The notes under the pieces: model-generated
Database searches by the model: none
The model's input: only the letters and a program-made list of their open reading frames with translations
Told to the model about the DNA's origin: nothing
Translations under genes and position numbers: made by a program
Assembly (NCBI RefSeq): GCF_024138165.1
Contig: NZ_CP100001.1
Coordinates: forward strand, 62,001-126,000
DNA: 64,000 nt
Direction: 5' to 3'
From: Halorussus vallis
GTDB taxonomy: Archaea > Halobacteriota > Halobacteria > Halobacteriales > Haladaptataceae
In this document: positions 15,940 through 26,000 of the stretch, one piece after another
Position numbering within the stretch: the first letter of the stretch is position 1
How the letters are laid out: each line of letters starts with the position of its first letter

Positions 15940-17976
15940 ATGGCACGAATACGTACGAGTCTACTGCTGACGACGCTCCTCGTCGTCGCGACGGTTACCG
16001 CCGGGTTCACCGGCGCGGTACAGAGTCAACGAACGAACGCGCAAGACCAAGCGCAGGGCGAGGTCCAAACCGCCCCGCTCTCGTCCGGCGAAGTCTACTG
16101 GCAGGGCCAGTACCTGCAGTTCTCGGCCGGGCAGGACAACGCCGGCCAGGTGTGGGCGATTCGCCGGGTGCAGGACGGAAACGTCGGTCAGTTGGCGACC
16201 GAGGTGCTCCTCGACGGGTCGGGGTCGGCGGTCGTCGGCACCACCAACCTCGACGGCCAGTACGTCGTCGTGAACCAGAACAACGAGCCGGTGGTCTTCC
16301 AGAACGGGACCGCCCAGACGGCCGGTTCGGTTTCGGAGGCGAGTTTCGAGGTGGCGACCCAGACGCTCAACGCCTCGTTCGCCGACTCGACGGTGACCAA
16401 CGACGATAGCCAGGACGCCCGGACCGACCTCCGACTCCAGTCGAACCGCGCGGGCTACCAGGTCGTCCTCTCGTCGGACCAGCTGAGCCCGTCGCAGTTG
16501 CAGAGCGTCTTCTCCGACGTCGAGGTGCGGGACGGTCGGGCGGTCGTCACGCGCAACGCCAGTTCCGACGCGGTGTTCGACGCAAACTTCACCGGCATCT
16601 CGCCGGGCGACTACGAGGTGACGGTGGCGACGGCCGACGGAACCGCCCAGGACACCGCCGCGATATCGGTCAGGGAACCGGCGGAAGGTTCGGCGTCGCT
16701 CCAGAACCAGACCGTCGTCGAACAGCGCGGCGACGTCGCGCGGTTCAACGTCACGTTCAACGGCACCGACCGCGCGACCGTCAAGCTCGGCTCCCGGCAG
16801 GTGAACTACCTCTCGCAGTTCACCGTCACCGACCAGGACGGCGACGGCACCGCCACGGTCCTGGTGAACACCTACACCGCGGGCCAGGACGCGAACGCCT
16901 CGGGCATCTCGGTGGCCGGCGAGGACGGCCTGTCGAACTTCCGAATGCTGACCGACCCGATTCCGGGTCGGCTCGACGCCGTCAACTACCCGATTCAGCT
17001 GTCGGTCGGCGCCCAGACCACCGGGGTCGGCGTGCTCCAACTCCAGAACCGCTCGTCCGACAGCATCCAGGTCTGGACCGCGCCCGATCAGGAGAGCGTC
17101 GGTAACGTCGGTCAGATCACCGAGGTCGCGAGCCAGTCCGACACCGTGGCCTACCAGGACTGGGCCATCGTGCAGGTGCAGGCGTCGGGCCTCTACGGCT
17201 ACGTACAGAACGTCTCGGACCTGAACAACGAGACGACGGGCCTGTCGATGAACCTCACCCGGGTCGGGGAGATCAACGTCCCCGACCAGGAGGTGCCCCT
17301 CGACCAGGCGAACCTGATCGTCGACGAGTCGGGCAACCAGTTCTTCCTGGTCGTCGACTCGAACACCCTGGAGCCAAACGCCACCTACCGTGCTAACTTC
17401 ACGGTGTCCGAGGAGAACCCCTACGTCGCACGGGGTAACTCGACCACGCTCTCGACGAACTTCACCGTCGTGCCGCGGAACGTCACCATCGACGACGCGA
17501 CGCCGCCCGCGACGGCGAACGCGACGGTTTCGGGGTCGAGCACGCTCGCGCCCGGCACCGAACTGACGCTCGTCGCAGAGAGCACCGGCGGCACGCCGTT
17601 CTTCCAGCGGACGACCACCGAGGTCGGCCAGAACGGCTCGTGGCAGGCGACCTTCGACCTCTCGGACGTGCCCCAGGGCACGAACTTCACCGTCCGCGTA
17701 GAGGAGGCCAACGCGTCGGAGATCGGTGCAGTCGGCGGTGGCCAGGGCGGCGCCCAGCAGACGACGACCGCGGCCGGCACGACGCAGGCGACGACCACGG
17801 CGGCAGGCACGACCGCCGCCGAGACGACTACCGCCGCAACGACCACGGCGGCCGGCACGACTGAGACGACCGTCGCGGCGCTTTCGAGCCTTGCCGGGAC
17901 GGGCCTCAGCGTCTCGCACCTGCTGGCGATAGCGACCCTGCTCGCCGGCGCGGCGTTCGCCACGCGGCGGCGCTGA
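15940..17976 (+). CDS. Cell-surface glycoprotein with Thr-rich stalk and C-terminal membrane anchor
   Basis: 678 residues from ATG 15940, which gives a clean signal peptide (ARIRTSLLLTTLLVVATV, cleavage near residue 27). The ectodomain of about 570 residues has beta-sandwich character and numerous N-glycosylation sequons. It resembles the BGTF-type surface domain of S-layer-like haloarchaeal proteins; that match is from memory. A Thr/Ala repeat stalk (about 600-645) precedes one hydrophobic helix and a terminal RRR. The PGF motif of archaeosortase substrates is not present, so it is probably retained as a membrane protein. A longer frame from TTG 15862 would hide the signal peptide. Confidence 0.85.
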   Translation: MARIRTSLLLTTLLVVATVTAGFTGAVQSQRTNAQDQAQGEVQTAPLSSGEVYWQGQYLQFSAGQDNAGQVWAIRRVQDGNVGQLATEVLLDGSGSAVVGTTNLDGQYVVVNQNNEPVVFQNGTAQTAGSVSEASFEVATQTLNASFADSTVTNDDSQDARTDLRLQSNRAGYQVVLSSDQLSPSQLQSVFSDVEVRDGRAVVTRNASSDAVFDANFTGISPGDYEVTVATADGTAQDTAAISVREPAEGSASLQNQTVVEQRGDVARFNVTFNGTDRATVKLGSRQVNYLSQFTVTDQDGDGTATVLVNTYTAGQDANASGISVAGEDGLSNFRMLTDPIPGRLDAVNYPIQLSVGAQTTGVGVLQLQNRSSDSIQVWTAPDQESVGNVGQITEVASQSDTVAYQDWAIVQVQASGLYGYVQNVSDLNNETTGLSMNLTRVGEINVPDQEVPLDQANLIVDESGNQFFLVVDSNTLEPNATYRANFTVSEENPYVARGNSTTLSTNFTVVPRNVTIDDATPPATANATVSGSSTLAPGTELTLVAESTGGTPFFQRTTTEVGQNGSWQATFDLSDVPQGTNFTVRVEEANASEIGAVGGGQGGAQQTTTAAGTTQATTTAAGTTAAETTTAATTTAAGTTETTVAALSSLAGTGLSVSHLLAIATLLAGAAFATRRR

Positions 17977-18015
17977 CCGGGCGAACGTTCCGTTTACGTC
18001 TTACCCACGCTCGGT

Positions 18016-18076
18016 TCACGTCTCGTTCGCGCTCCGGGCGCGTCGACGACGCGCCCGGAGCGCGAACGAGACGTGA
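18016..18076. repeat. Perfect inverted repeat, 29-bp arms
   Basis: Positions 18016-18044 and 18048-18076 are exact reverse complements with a 3-base loop (gac), and pairing continues imperfectly a few bases outward. It starts 40 bases after the surface glycoprotein stop and ends 87 bases before the next same-strand start, so an RNA hairpin terminator is a reasonable reading. Longest perfect stem found here. Confidence 0.9.
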
Positions 18077-18162
18077 GTAACCGGAGGTTTCCGCGGTCGC
18101 ACTCCTCGTTTCCGGGTGAACGCACGACCCGTTTTTTGCGCGGCCCCGACGCACTCTGAGCC

Positions 18163-19506
18163 ATGACGACGACCGGCGAGATAGCCGACTTCGCGCTCGG
18201 ACTCGACTTTGAGGACCTCTCGGACGACACCGTCGACGAACTCAAAAAGCGGGTGCTCGACTCGCTGGGCATCGCGGTGGCCGCGATGGAGGGGGAACCG
18301 GTGGGCGTGGTCCGGGACACCGTCGAGGAGTTCGGAAGTTCGGGCTGTTCGCTGTGGGGCGGCGGGACCGCCTCGCCGCCGGACGCGACGATGTACAACA
18401 CCACCCTCGTCAGGTACCTCGATTACATGGACTCGTTTCTCGCGCCGGGTGAGACGCCCCACCCGAGCGACAACATCGCGGCCCTCGTCGCCTGCGGGGA
18501 GTACGCGGACGCCTCGGGCGAGGACCTGCTGACCGCGGTGGGCGTCGCCTACGAGGTCCAGGCCGCGCTGGCGTGGAACGCGCCGGTGCGAGAGCGCGGG
18601 TGGGACCACGTGACCCACACGGTCATCTCGGCGGCCGCCGGTGCGAGCACGATTCTGGGCCTCGACCGCGAACCGTTCCGGTCGGCGGTCGGCATCGCGG
18701 GCACCGCCCACAACGCCCTGCGGGTCACCCGGACCGGCGGCATCTCCGAGTGGAAGGGTATCGCGTCGGCGAACGCCGCCCGGAACGCGGTCTACTCGGC
18801 GTTCCTCGCGAAGAACGGGATGGTCGGCCCCGTGAACCTCTTCGAGGGCCAGAAGGGCTGGCGGCAGGTCGTCTCGGGCGACTTCGAGGCCGAGTACACG
18901 CCGGCCGAGCGGGTCCACGACGTGATGACCAAGAAGTACGTCGCCGAAACCTACGCCCAGTCGGCGGTCGAGGGAATCATCGAACTCGCAGAGCGCGAGG
19001 ACGTCGACCCCGAAGAGGTCGCCGAAATCCGCCTCGACACCTTCGCGGGCGCGAAACTCATCATCGGCGGCGGCGAGGGGAGTCGCTACGAGGTCGAGAC
19101 CAAGGCCCAGGCCGACCACTCGCTCCCCTACATGCTCGCGGCCGCGCTGGTCGACCGCGAGATGGGCAACGCCCAGTACGAACCCGAGCGCATCCGCCGA
19201 GACGACGTCCAGCGACTCCTCCGGACGGTCACCGTCGAGGAGGACCCCGAGTTCACCGAGCGGTTCGAGGCCGGCGAGATGCCCGCCCGAATCGAGGTGG
19301 AACTCGACGACGGCACCGTCTACACCGTCGAGAAGGACGACTTCGAAGGTCACCCCAACAACTCGATGTCGTGGGAGCAGGTTGAGGCGAAGTTCCACGA
19401 AACCGCCGGAACGCGCTACGACGAGGAGCGTCGCGAAGAGATACTCGAAACCGTGCTCCAGTTGGAACGGCGCGACGTCTCGGAACTGGTCGCGCTCCTC
19501 GACTGA
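18163..19506 (+). CDS. MmgE/PrpD family protein
   Basis: 447 residues, full length for the family (2-methylcitrate dehydratase PrpD, cis-aconitate decarboxylase and related enzymes). Recognisable parts: DSLGIAVAAMEGEP near the N-terminus, the segment YLDYMDSFLAPGETPHPSDN, the helical core with GIAGTAHNALRVTRTGGISEWKG (written here in parts), and the second domain KYVAETYAQSAVEGIIEL followed by ETKAQADHSLPYMLAAALVD. Substrate cannot be chosen: no prpB/prpC is nearby. A T-rich element about 29 bases upstream of ATG 18163 fits a leaderless start. Confidence 0.88.
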   Translation: MTTTGEIADFALGLDFEDLSDDTVDELKKRVLDSLGIAVAAMEGEPVGVVRDTVEEFGSSGCSLWGGGTASPPDATMYNTTLVRYLDYMDSFLAPGETPHPSDNIAALVACGEYADASGEDLLTAVGVAYEVQAALAWNAPVRERGWDHVTHTVISAAAGASTILGLDREPFRSAVGIAGTAHNALRVTRTGGISEWKGIASANAARNAVYSAFLAKNGMVGPVNLFEGQKGWRQVVSGDFEAEYTPAERVHDVMTKKYVAETYAQSAVEGIIELAEREDVDPEEVAEIRLDTFAGAKLIIGGGEGSRYEVETKAQADHSLPYMLAAALVDREMGNAQYEPERIRRDDVQRLLRTVTVEEDPEFTERFEAGEMPARIEVELDDGTVYTVEKDDFEGHPNNSMSWEQVEAKFHETAGTRYDEERREEILETVLQLERRDVSELVALLD

Positions 19507-19512
19507 GACGGT

Positions 19513-19545
19513 CGGCCCGGCGAATCCGTCGGATTCGCCGGGCCG
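19513..19545. repeat. Inverted repeat directly after the MmgE/PrpD gene
   Basis: Arms of 16 bp (cggcccggcgaatccg and its reverse complement) with a single central base, starting 6 bases past the stop. Position suggests a terminator or 3' end hairpin. Confidence 0.75.
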
Positions 19546-19647
19546 CCTCGTTTCGGGCCGCCGCGGCGTCGACTCTCTTCTCGCGGAACCCGACCGCCGG
19601 CCGCCCGCTCTCGACACGCTTACGTCCCGCCGCCGAAACCGGCCGGC

Positions 19648-19830
19648 ATGAACCTCCGCGAGGCAGTCGTCCCGCTGGCCGCCGCCGTCGTCTCGTTCGC
19701 GGTCGTGACCGCGCTCGTCGCGGAACTCCTCCGCGAGGCCGTCTGGCCGTCGCTGTTCGTCGGGATACCGGCCGGACTCGTCGGCGCCGCCGTGGCGTTC
19801 GTCACGACGTACCGCCTCCGACAGCGGTGA
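19648..19830 (+). CDS. Small membrane protein, two helices (60 aa)
   Basis: Almost the whole protein is two hydrophobic helices (about 7-26 and 32-52) joined by LLREAVWPS, with a basic end YRLRQR predicting the C-terminus inside. Similar tiny two-helix proteins are common and uncharacterised in haloarchaea. Its acidic/hydrophobic codon pattern fits coding DNA. Function unknown. Confidence 0.6.
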   Translation: MNLREAVVPLAAAVVSFAVVTALVAELLREAVWPSLFVGIPAGLVGAAVAFVTTYRLRQR

Positions 19831-19854
19831 CCGTCCGCTATCGGGCGACGAGGT

Positions 19855-19882
19855 CGGGGCGACGCCGGAGCGCGTCGCCCCG
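19855..19882. repeat. Inverted repeat, 11-bp arms
   Basis: cggggcgacgc and its reverse complement flank a 6-base loop, 24 bases after the stop of the 60-residue membrane protein gene. Probable 3' end hairpin. Confidence 0.65.
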
Positions 19883-20076
19883 GATTTACCGTCGAATTTC
19901 GATTTCGACCCCGAGCGGACTCGTCGTGGGCGCCCAGGAACGACGATGAATCACTTTGTAGTTCGCGTCTTTCGACGGATTCAGCAGCTGTTTCTGGCTC
20001 TATCGACGGATTACTCGGCTTCCAGTATCCGTTTCCGGGACTACGACTAAGTGCGTCGTTCCGGTAGCACCCCTAG

Positions 20077-21405
20077 ATGAAAGACCGTGACCGAATCCTC
20101 GTCCTCGACGCCCAGGGGCAGCCGGGCCTGGCGACCGTGCGGTCGCTCGGTCGGAAGGGCCTCACCGTCGTCGCGGGGGGACACGCGTCCGGGCTTCCGG
20201 GGATGCGCTCGAAGTACGCCGCGGACTCGTTCGTGCATCCGAACCCGAACGAGCGCCCCGAGCGGTTCGTCGACGCGCTCGCCGCACACCTCGACGCGAA
20301 CGACTACTTCGCGGTCCTGCCGCTGACCGACCGGAACCACAGCCTCATGTCGCGCAACAAGGAGCGACTGGAGCGAACCGACACCCTGGTCGGCGTCGAG
20401 GACTGGGAGCGGTTCCGGCGCGCGAACGACGACGGACTGCTGTTCGACACCGTCGGCGACGCCGACGTGCCGACGCCCGAAACCCGCGTCCCCGAGTCGC
20501 TGTCGGAGGTCGACGCCGTCGCCGACGACATGCCGTACCCGGTGGTCATCAAGCCCCGGATGACCAGCGCGTGGGACGAGTCGGGCCAGTACCACAACAA
20601 CCGCATCACGAGCACCAACTACGCCGATTCGCCCGCGGAGCTCCGGGAAGCCTACCGCGACCTGCTCGCGGACAGTCCGGTGTTCGAGCGCCAACCGCCG
20701 GTCGTCCAGGAGGTGATTCCCGGCGAGTCGAAGGCGACGGTCGCGCTCGCCGACGACGGCGAGGTGAAGGCCCACTTCCAGCACGAGTTTGAGCGTACCT
20801 ATCCGATAGACGGCGGCCGAGGCGCGGTGCGCCACGGAATCCGCGAGCCCCGAATGCTGGCCTACGCCGAGCGCATCGTCGACCGACTCGGCTGGACCGG
20901 CCCGCTCCACGTCGAATTCATCGAGCGCCCCGACGGCGAGTTCTACCTCATCGAGGTGAACGGTCGCTACTGGGGGTCGCTCGCGCTGACCGTCAACAGC
21001 GGCGTCGACATCCCCTGGCTCCACTACCTCCAGTTGAAGGGCCTCGACGTCCGGCCGCCGGACACCTACCGGACCGACCTCTACCAGCGCCGCCTCTTCT
21101 ACAACGACCTCGCCTGGCTCCAGCAGAAACTCGGCCGCGGCGAGTACGACGCCGTCCCGGAGTTCGTCCGGTCGTTCGCGACGACCCGCGAGGAGTTCAT
21201 GTCCCTCGAAGACCCGCTTCCGTTCGTGGGCGCTCTCTCGGACGCTCGGAGCGTTGCCGCCGGCTACCTGTCCCGGCAGGTGAGGGGTCGCCTGTCGACC
21301 GACAGTTCCGAGGAGGCGAACCCGGCCGTCCGGTCCCGAGAGAGCGACGGCATCTCGGCCGCGCGTTCTCGGGACGGCGTCGCTTCCGCGCAGTCCCGAA
21401 AGTGA
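20077..21405 (+). CDS. ATP-grasp carboxylate-amine ligase-like protein
   Basis: 442 residues. The N-terminal 110 residues form a Rossmann-like pre-ATP domain (RILVLDAQGQPGLATVRSLG), followed by an ATP-grasp fold. The Lys of PVVIKPRM and the loop SAWDESGQYHNN bind nucleotide, and EFIERPDGEFYLIEVNGRYW has the metal-binding Glu and Asn residues. Family members join a carboxylate to an amine through an acyl phosphate. The final 50 residues (Arg/Ser-rich) look disordered. It precedes the TPP enzyme at 21458 by 52 bases on the same strand, so the two may be co-transcribed. Substrates unknown. Confidence 0.85.
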   Translation: MKDRDRILVLDAQGQPGLATVRSLGRKGLTVVAGGHASGLPGMRSKYAADSFVHPNPNERPERFVDALAAHLDANDYFAVLPLTDRNHSLMSRNKERLERTDTLVGVEDWERFRRANDDGLLFDTVGDADVPTPETRVPESLSEVDAVADDMPYPVVIKPRMTSAWDESGQYHNNRITSTNYADSPAELREAYRDLLADSPVFERQPPVVQEVIPGESKATVALADDGEVKAHFQHEFERTYPIDGGRGAVRHGIREPRMLAYAERIVDRLGWTGPLHVEFIERPDGEFYLIEVNGRYWGSLALTVNSGVDIPWLHYLQLKGLDVRPPDTYRTDLYQRRLFYNDLAWLQQKLGRGEYDAVPEFVRSFATTREEFMSLEDPLPFVGALSDARSVAAGYLSRQVRGRLSTDSSEEANPAVRSRESDGISAARSRDGVASAQSRK

Positions 21406-21457
21406 GTCGGCCGGTTCGGCAACCGCACCTTTGTACGACGAGGTGGAAGGTCGGCCC

Positions 21458-23050
21458 ATGAACACCGCGGAGGTACTGGTCGAGAGCATGGAACGGGAGG
21501 GGGTCGAGTACGTCTTCGGGATTCCGGGCGAGGAGACCGAGGCGCTGTTGTTCGCGCTCCGGGACTCCGACGTGACGTTCGTCCCGGTGCGCCACGAGCA
21601 GGGCGCGGCCTTCATGGCCGACGTCCAGGGGCGACTGACCGGCCACGCGGGGGTGTGTCTCTCCACGCTCGGGCCGGGGGCGACGAACTTGTTGACCGGC
21701 GTGGCCGACGCCAACCTCGACAAGGCGCCGCTGGTGGCGGTGACCGGCCAGGGCGGCCTCGAACGACTCCACAAGGAGAGCCACCAGACGCTCGACGTCG
21801 TGGACATGTTCGAACCGGTGACCAAGTGGAACGCCCAGATCTCTGACCCCGGCATCGTCCACGAGTCGGTCCGGAAGGCGTTCAAGGTCGCCGAGTTCGA
21901 GAAGCCCGGCGCGACCCACCTCGAACTGCCCGAGGACGTCGCCTACGAGGAGAGCGACGTTCGACCGATGGAGCGGCGCGACCGGGTCCGGCGACCCGAA
22001 CCCGACCGCGAGTCCTTAGACCGGGTGCGCGAACTCCTCGCGGCGGCCGACCGACCGCTCGTCATCGCGGGCAACGGCGCGGTCCGGACCGACGCCGCCG
22101 CCGACCTCCGGTCGTTCGTCGACGCCTACGACCTCCCGGTGGCCGCGACCTACATGGGTAAGGGTGCGGTGTCGGACGACGACCCCCACTCGCTGATGAC
22201 GCTGGACTCGGGCGACCACCAGGAGGCCTCCGACGCCATCGAGACGGCCGACCTCGTGGTGACGGTCGGCTACGACATCGCCGAGCACGACCCCGCAGGC
22301 TGGAACCCGAACGCCGAGACGACCGTCGTCCACATCGACAGTCAGCCCGCGGAGGTGTACGAACACTACAACCCCGACGTGGAGGTCGTCAGCGACATCG
22401 CCGCCGCGGTCAGGGAACTCGACGCCACCTGCGAGGAGATAGACGCCGACTTCGAGACCGACTGGTACGACGACCTCCGCGAGCACATCGTCGCCGACGT
22501 GAGTCCGAGCCACGACGAGGGCGACCCGTTCACGCTCGAAACCGTGATTCCGGTCCTCCGGGACGCGATGGCCCGCGACGACGTGCTGCTCTCGGACGTC
22601 GGGAGCCACAAGATGGCCATCGCCCAGAACTTCCCGACCTACGAACCCAACACCTGCATCGTCTCGAACGGCCTGGCCTCGATGGGCATCTCGGTGCCCG
22701 GCGGACTGGCCGCCGACCTCTCGACCGACGCGAACGTGGTCGCCGCCACCGGCGACGGCGGCTTCATGATGAACGCCGCGGAGATAGAAACCGCGACCAG
22801 AATTGGCTGTGGCTACACCGTCCTGCTGTTCCGCGACGACGAGTACCAGTTGATCACCGAAGAGCAGGAGCAACACCGCGACGAGCACTTCGGGACCGGC
22901 TTCTCGAACCCCGACTTCCAGACCTTCGCCGAGAGCTTCGGTATCGAGTCCTACCGACCCGAGGGGTGGGACGAACTGGAGTCGGCGCTCGAAGACGCAG
23001 TTCCGAGCGACCAGATGTCGCTGGTCGAGGTCGTCTTGGAGGAGGAGTAG
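21458..23050 (+). CDS. TPP-dependent acetolactate synthase-like enzyme
   Basis: 530 residues from ATG 21458. Three TPP-enzyme domains are present: the N-terminal domain with YVFGIPGEETEALL and the cofactor-activating Glu in VRHEQGAAFMAD, the central domain (LVIAGNGAVR), and the C-terminal domain with the TPP/Mg motif GDGGFMMNAAEIETA. GMGA-like ASMGISVPGGLAA precedes it. It resembles the catalytic subunit of acetolactate synthase (AlsS/IlvB group), which joins two pyruvates. No regulatory IlvN subunit or ilvC is nearby, so a catabolic or other 2-oxoacid role is possible. Confidence 0.88.
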   Translation: MNTAEVLVESMEREGVEYVFGIPGEETEALLFALRDSDVTFVPVRHEQGAAFMADVQGRLTGHAGVCLSTLGPGATNLLTGVADANLDKAPLVAVTGQGGLERLHKESHQTLDVVDMFEPVTKWNAQISDPGIVHESVRKAFKVAEFEKPGATHLELPEDVAYEESDVRPMERRDRVRRPEPDRESLDRVRELLAAADRPLVIAGNGAVRTDAAADLRSFVDAYDLPVAATYMGKGAVSDDDPHSLMTLDSGDHQEASDAIETADLVVTVGYDIAEHDPAGWNPNAETTVVHIDSQPAEVYEHYNPDVEVVSDIAAAVRELDATCEEIDADFETDWYDDLREHIVADVSPSHDEGDPFTLETVIPVLRDAMARDDVLLSDVGSHKMAIAQNFPTYEPNTCIVSNGLASMGISVPGGLAADLSTDANVVAATGDGGFMMNAAEIETATRIGCGYTVLLFRDDEYQLITEEQEQHRDEHFGTGFSNPDFQTFAESFGIESYRPEGWDELESALEDAVPSDQMSLVEVVLEEE

Positions 23051-23098
23051 AGGCGGATTAACCGCTCGTCCCGTTCTCGCTGTCACTTCCACGTTCCA

Positions 23099-26000
23099 AT
23101 GCGTTTTTCACGTATCGCCGCATCCACGTTCGACACCGTGCAATCAGAGGGGGCGGGAGGAACGGGCGCTTCGGCGCCGGCGCGCGTCCTCTACGTCGGA
23201 GACCGCGAGCGGTTCGCCTCGTGGGGCCTCCCCGGATTCGGCGACGCGGAACGTGACGCGGGCGAAGCCCACGCCGAGGCCGACGGAGACTCGAGCGACG
23301 GGACTGGCGGCGCCGGCGAAACGGGACGGAGCGATACCCTCGACGCCGCGTCCGTCGAAACCGCGACCGAGGCCCTCGACTTCCTCTCCCGAACCGACGT
23401 CTCGTGCGTCGTCAGCGCCGGGCGACTCCCGGACGTCGACGCCCCGACGCTCGTCGAGGGCGTCCGAGAGCTGTTTCCGACCCTCCCCGTCGTCGTAGTG
23501 GACGAAACCGCCGACCCCGACCTCGCGTCGGCGGTCCTCGACCACGAGGCGACCGACTTCGTCGACTGGCGAGGCGAGAGCCACCAGCCCAGACAGGCGG
23601 CCCGGCGCATCGAGGCCGCCGTCGCGCGCTACCGGGCCGAGCGCGCCGCGGAGCGGACCGAGGCGTACTTCGACGCGCTGGTTTCCCGGGCGCCGGACGC
23701 GGTCCTCACCATCGACACCGACGGCCGAATCGCCTTCGCCAACCAGGCGGTCGAGTCGGTGTTCGGCTACGACCCTGCGGAACTCGTCGGCGAACCGCTG
23801 ACGACGCTCGTCCCCGAGCGCCTCCGCGAGTCCCACCTCGCGGCGTTCGACCGGTACGTCGAAACCGGCGCCCGGACGATGGACTGGGACCGCGTCGAAC
23901 TCCCCGGTCGTCACGCCGACGGCCACGAGGTGCCGCTGTCGCTGTCGATCCGGGAGGTCTCCTGCGACGGGCGAAGGCGTTTCTCGGCCGTAGTGCGGGA
24001 CGCGACCGACCGCAGGGCGGTCGCGGACGAACGCCGACGACTCGAGCGCGAGAAGGAGTTCGTGGATGGGGCGCTCGACGCCCTGCCGGACGTCTTCTTC
24101 AGCCTCGACGCGTCGGGTCGGCTGGTCAGGTGGAACGACAGGGCGAACGCGGTGACGGGCTACGACGACGCCGACCTGCGGTCGCGCCCGGCGACCGACC
24201 TGTTCGCCGACGAGTACGCCGACCGCATCAACGACGCCATCGCCCGGGTGTTCGACCAGGGGGTGGCGCGGGTGCAGGCGCCGCTCCGGACCGCCGACGG
24301 TCGCGAGATTCCCTACGAGTTCACCGGCGCGCTGCTCGAAGACGACGACGGAAACCCGCGGGGAATCACGGGAATCGGCCGGGACGTGACCGACCGCAAG
24401 CGCCGCGAGGCCGAACTGCAGGCCTCCCGGGAGAGGTACCAGCGACTGGTCGAGACGGCTCCGAACGCCATCTTCATCGTCGACGCCGAAACCGGGACGA
24501 TAATCGACACGAACGAGGCGGCGGCCGACCTGCTCGACAGACCCCGCGAGGAGGTCGTCGGGATGCACCAGTCGGAACTCCACCCGAGCGAGGAGGCCGA
24601 CCGCTATCGCGGCGTCTTCGAGTCCCACGTCGAGGACGGCGGCGCCCGCCGCGACGACGACGATTACTACGTCGTCCGGAACGACGGCACCGAGGTTCCC
24701 GTCGAGATCAACGCCGGCGTCACCGAGGTCGGCGACCGGACGCTGAACCAGGCGGTGTTCCGGGACATCTCCGAACGCAAACAGCGCGAGGAGACGCTGG
24801 CGAAGTTGCGGGAGGCCACGCGGGAGTTGATGTCGGCCGAGTCCAAGCGCGACATCTGCGAGGTCGCCGTCTCGACCGCCCGCGACATCCTCGACCTCCC
24901 CATCTCGGGCATCCACCTGTACGACGACGCCGAGGCCGTGCTCTGGCCCGCCGCGACCACCTCGGAGGCAGAAGCGCTGTTCGACGGCGTCCCGACGTTC
25001 GAGGCCGGCGAGTCGCTCGCCTGGGAGGTGTACTCGTCGGGGACCGCGAGGCTCTACGACTCGGTTCGCGACGAGAAGGGGGCCTACAACCGCGAGACGG
25101 CGATCCAGACCGAGATGATCCTCCCGCTGGGCGACCACGGGGTGCTCACCTCGGGGTCGACCCGGAGCGAGACGTTTACCGAGTCCAAGCGCAACCTCGC
25201 GAAGATTCTGGCGGCCAACGCCGAGTCGGCGCTCGACCGCGCCGACCGCGAACAGACCATCGAGCGCCAGCGCGACCAGTTGCAGGCGGAACTCGAAGAG
25301 GTGTTCGAGCGCATCGACGACGGCTTCCTCGCGCTCGACGACGAGTGGCGGTTCACCTACGTCAACGAACGCGCCGAGCGCCTCCTGGGCGCGGCCGAAA
25401 CCGAACTGTACGGCGAGGTCCTCTGGGACACCCTGCCCGAGGTGGCCGAGTCCGGCGCGAGCGAGGCGTTCCGCCGGGCCGTCGACCGCCAGAAGCCGGT
25501 TTCGCGCGAGGCGTACCTCGACGCGTTCGGCGCGTGGTTCGAGTTCCACGCCTACCCCTCCGAGTCGGGGCTGTCGGTGTACTTCCGGGACGTGACCGAG
25601 CGCAAGCACAGGGAACAACAGCTCAGACAGCAGAACGAGCGCCTCGAATCGTTCGCCAGCATGCTCGCTCACGAGGTTCGCAATCCGCTCGCCATCGCCC
25701 AGATATACCTCCAGACAGCCAGAACCGGCGACGACGACGCGTTCGACGAGATCGAAACCGCGCTCGGCCGCATCGAAGAGATGGTCGACGTCCTGCTGGT
25801 GATGACCCGCGGCGACGACGCGACGATAGACCCAGAACCGGTGTCGCTGGCAGAGCGGGCGGCCGAGGCGTGGTCGAAGGTTTCAGCGACCGGCGACCTC
25901 GAAGTCGAGACGGACCGCGTGCTGGAAGCCGAACCCCACCACGTCCGGCACCTGCTTGAGAACCTGTTCCGGAACGCCGTCGAGCACGTCGACGGCGACG

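Noticed and set aside
17750-17976. PGF-CTERM archaeosortase signal on the surface glycoprotein
   Set aside because: A Thr-rich stalk, a helix and terminal Arg residues are present, but no Pro-Gly-Phe motif precedes the helix.
23404-25959. 851-codon plus-strand frame and 842-codon minus-strand frame over the sensor kinase
   Set aside because: Both are GC-skew shadows of the kinase gene, Arg-rich or lacking any domain, while the kinase frame has clear PAS, GAF and HATPase motifs.
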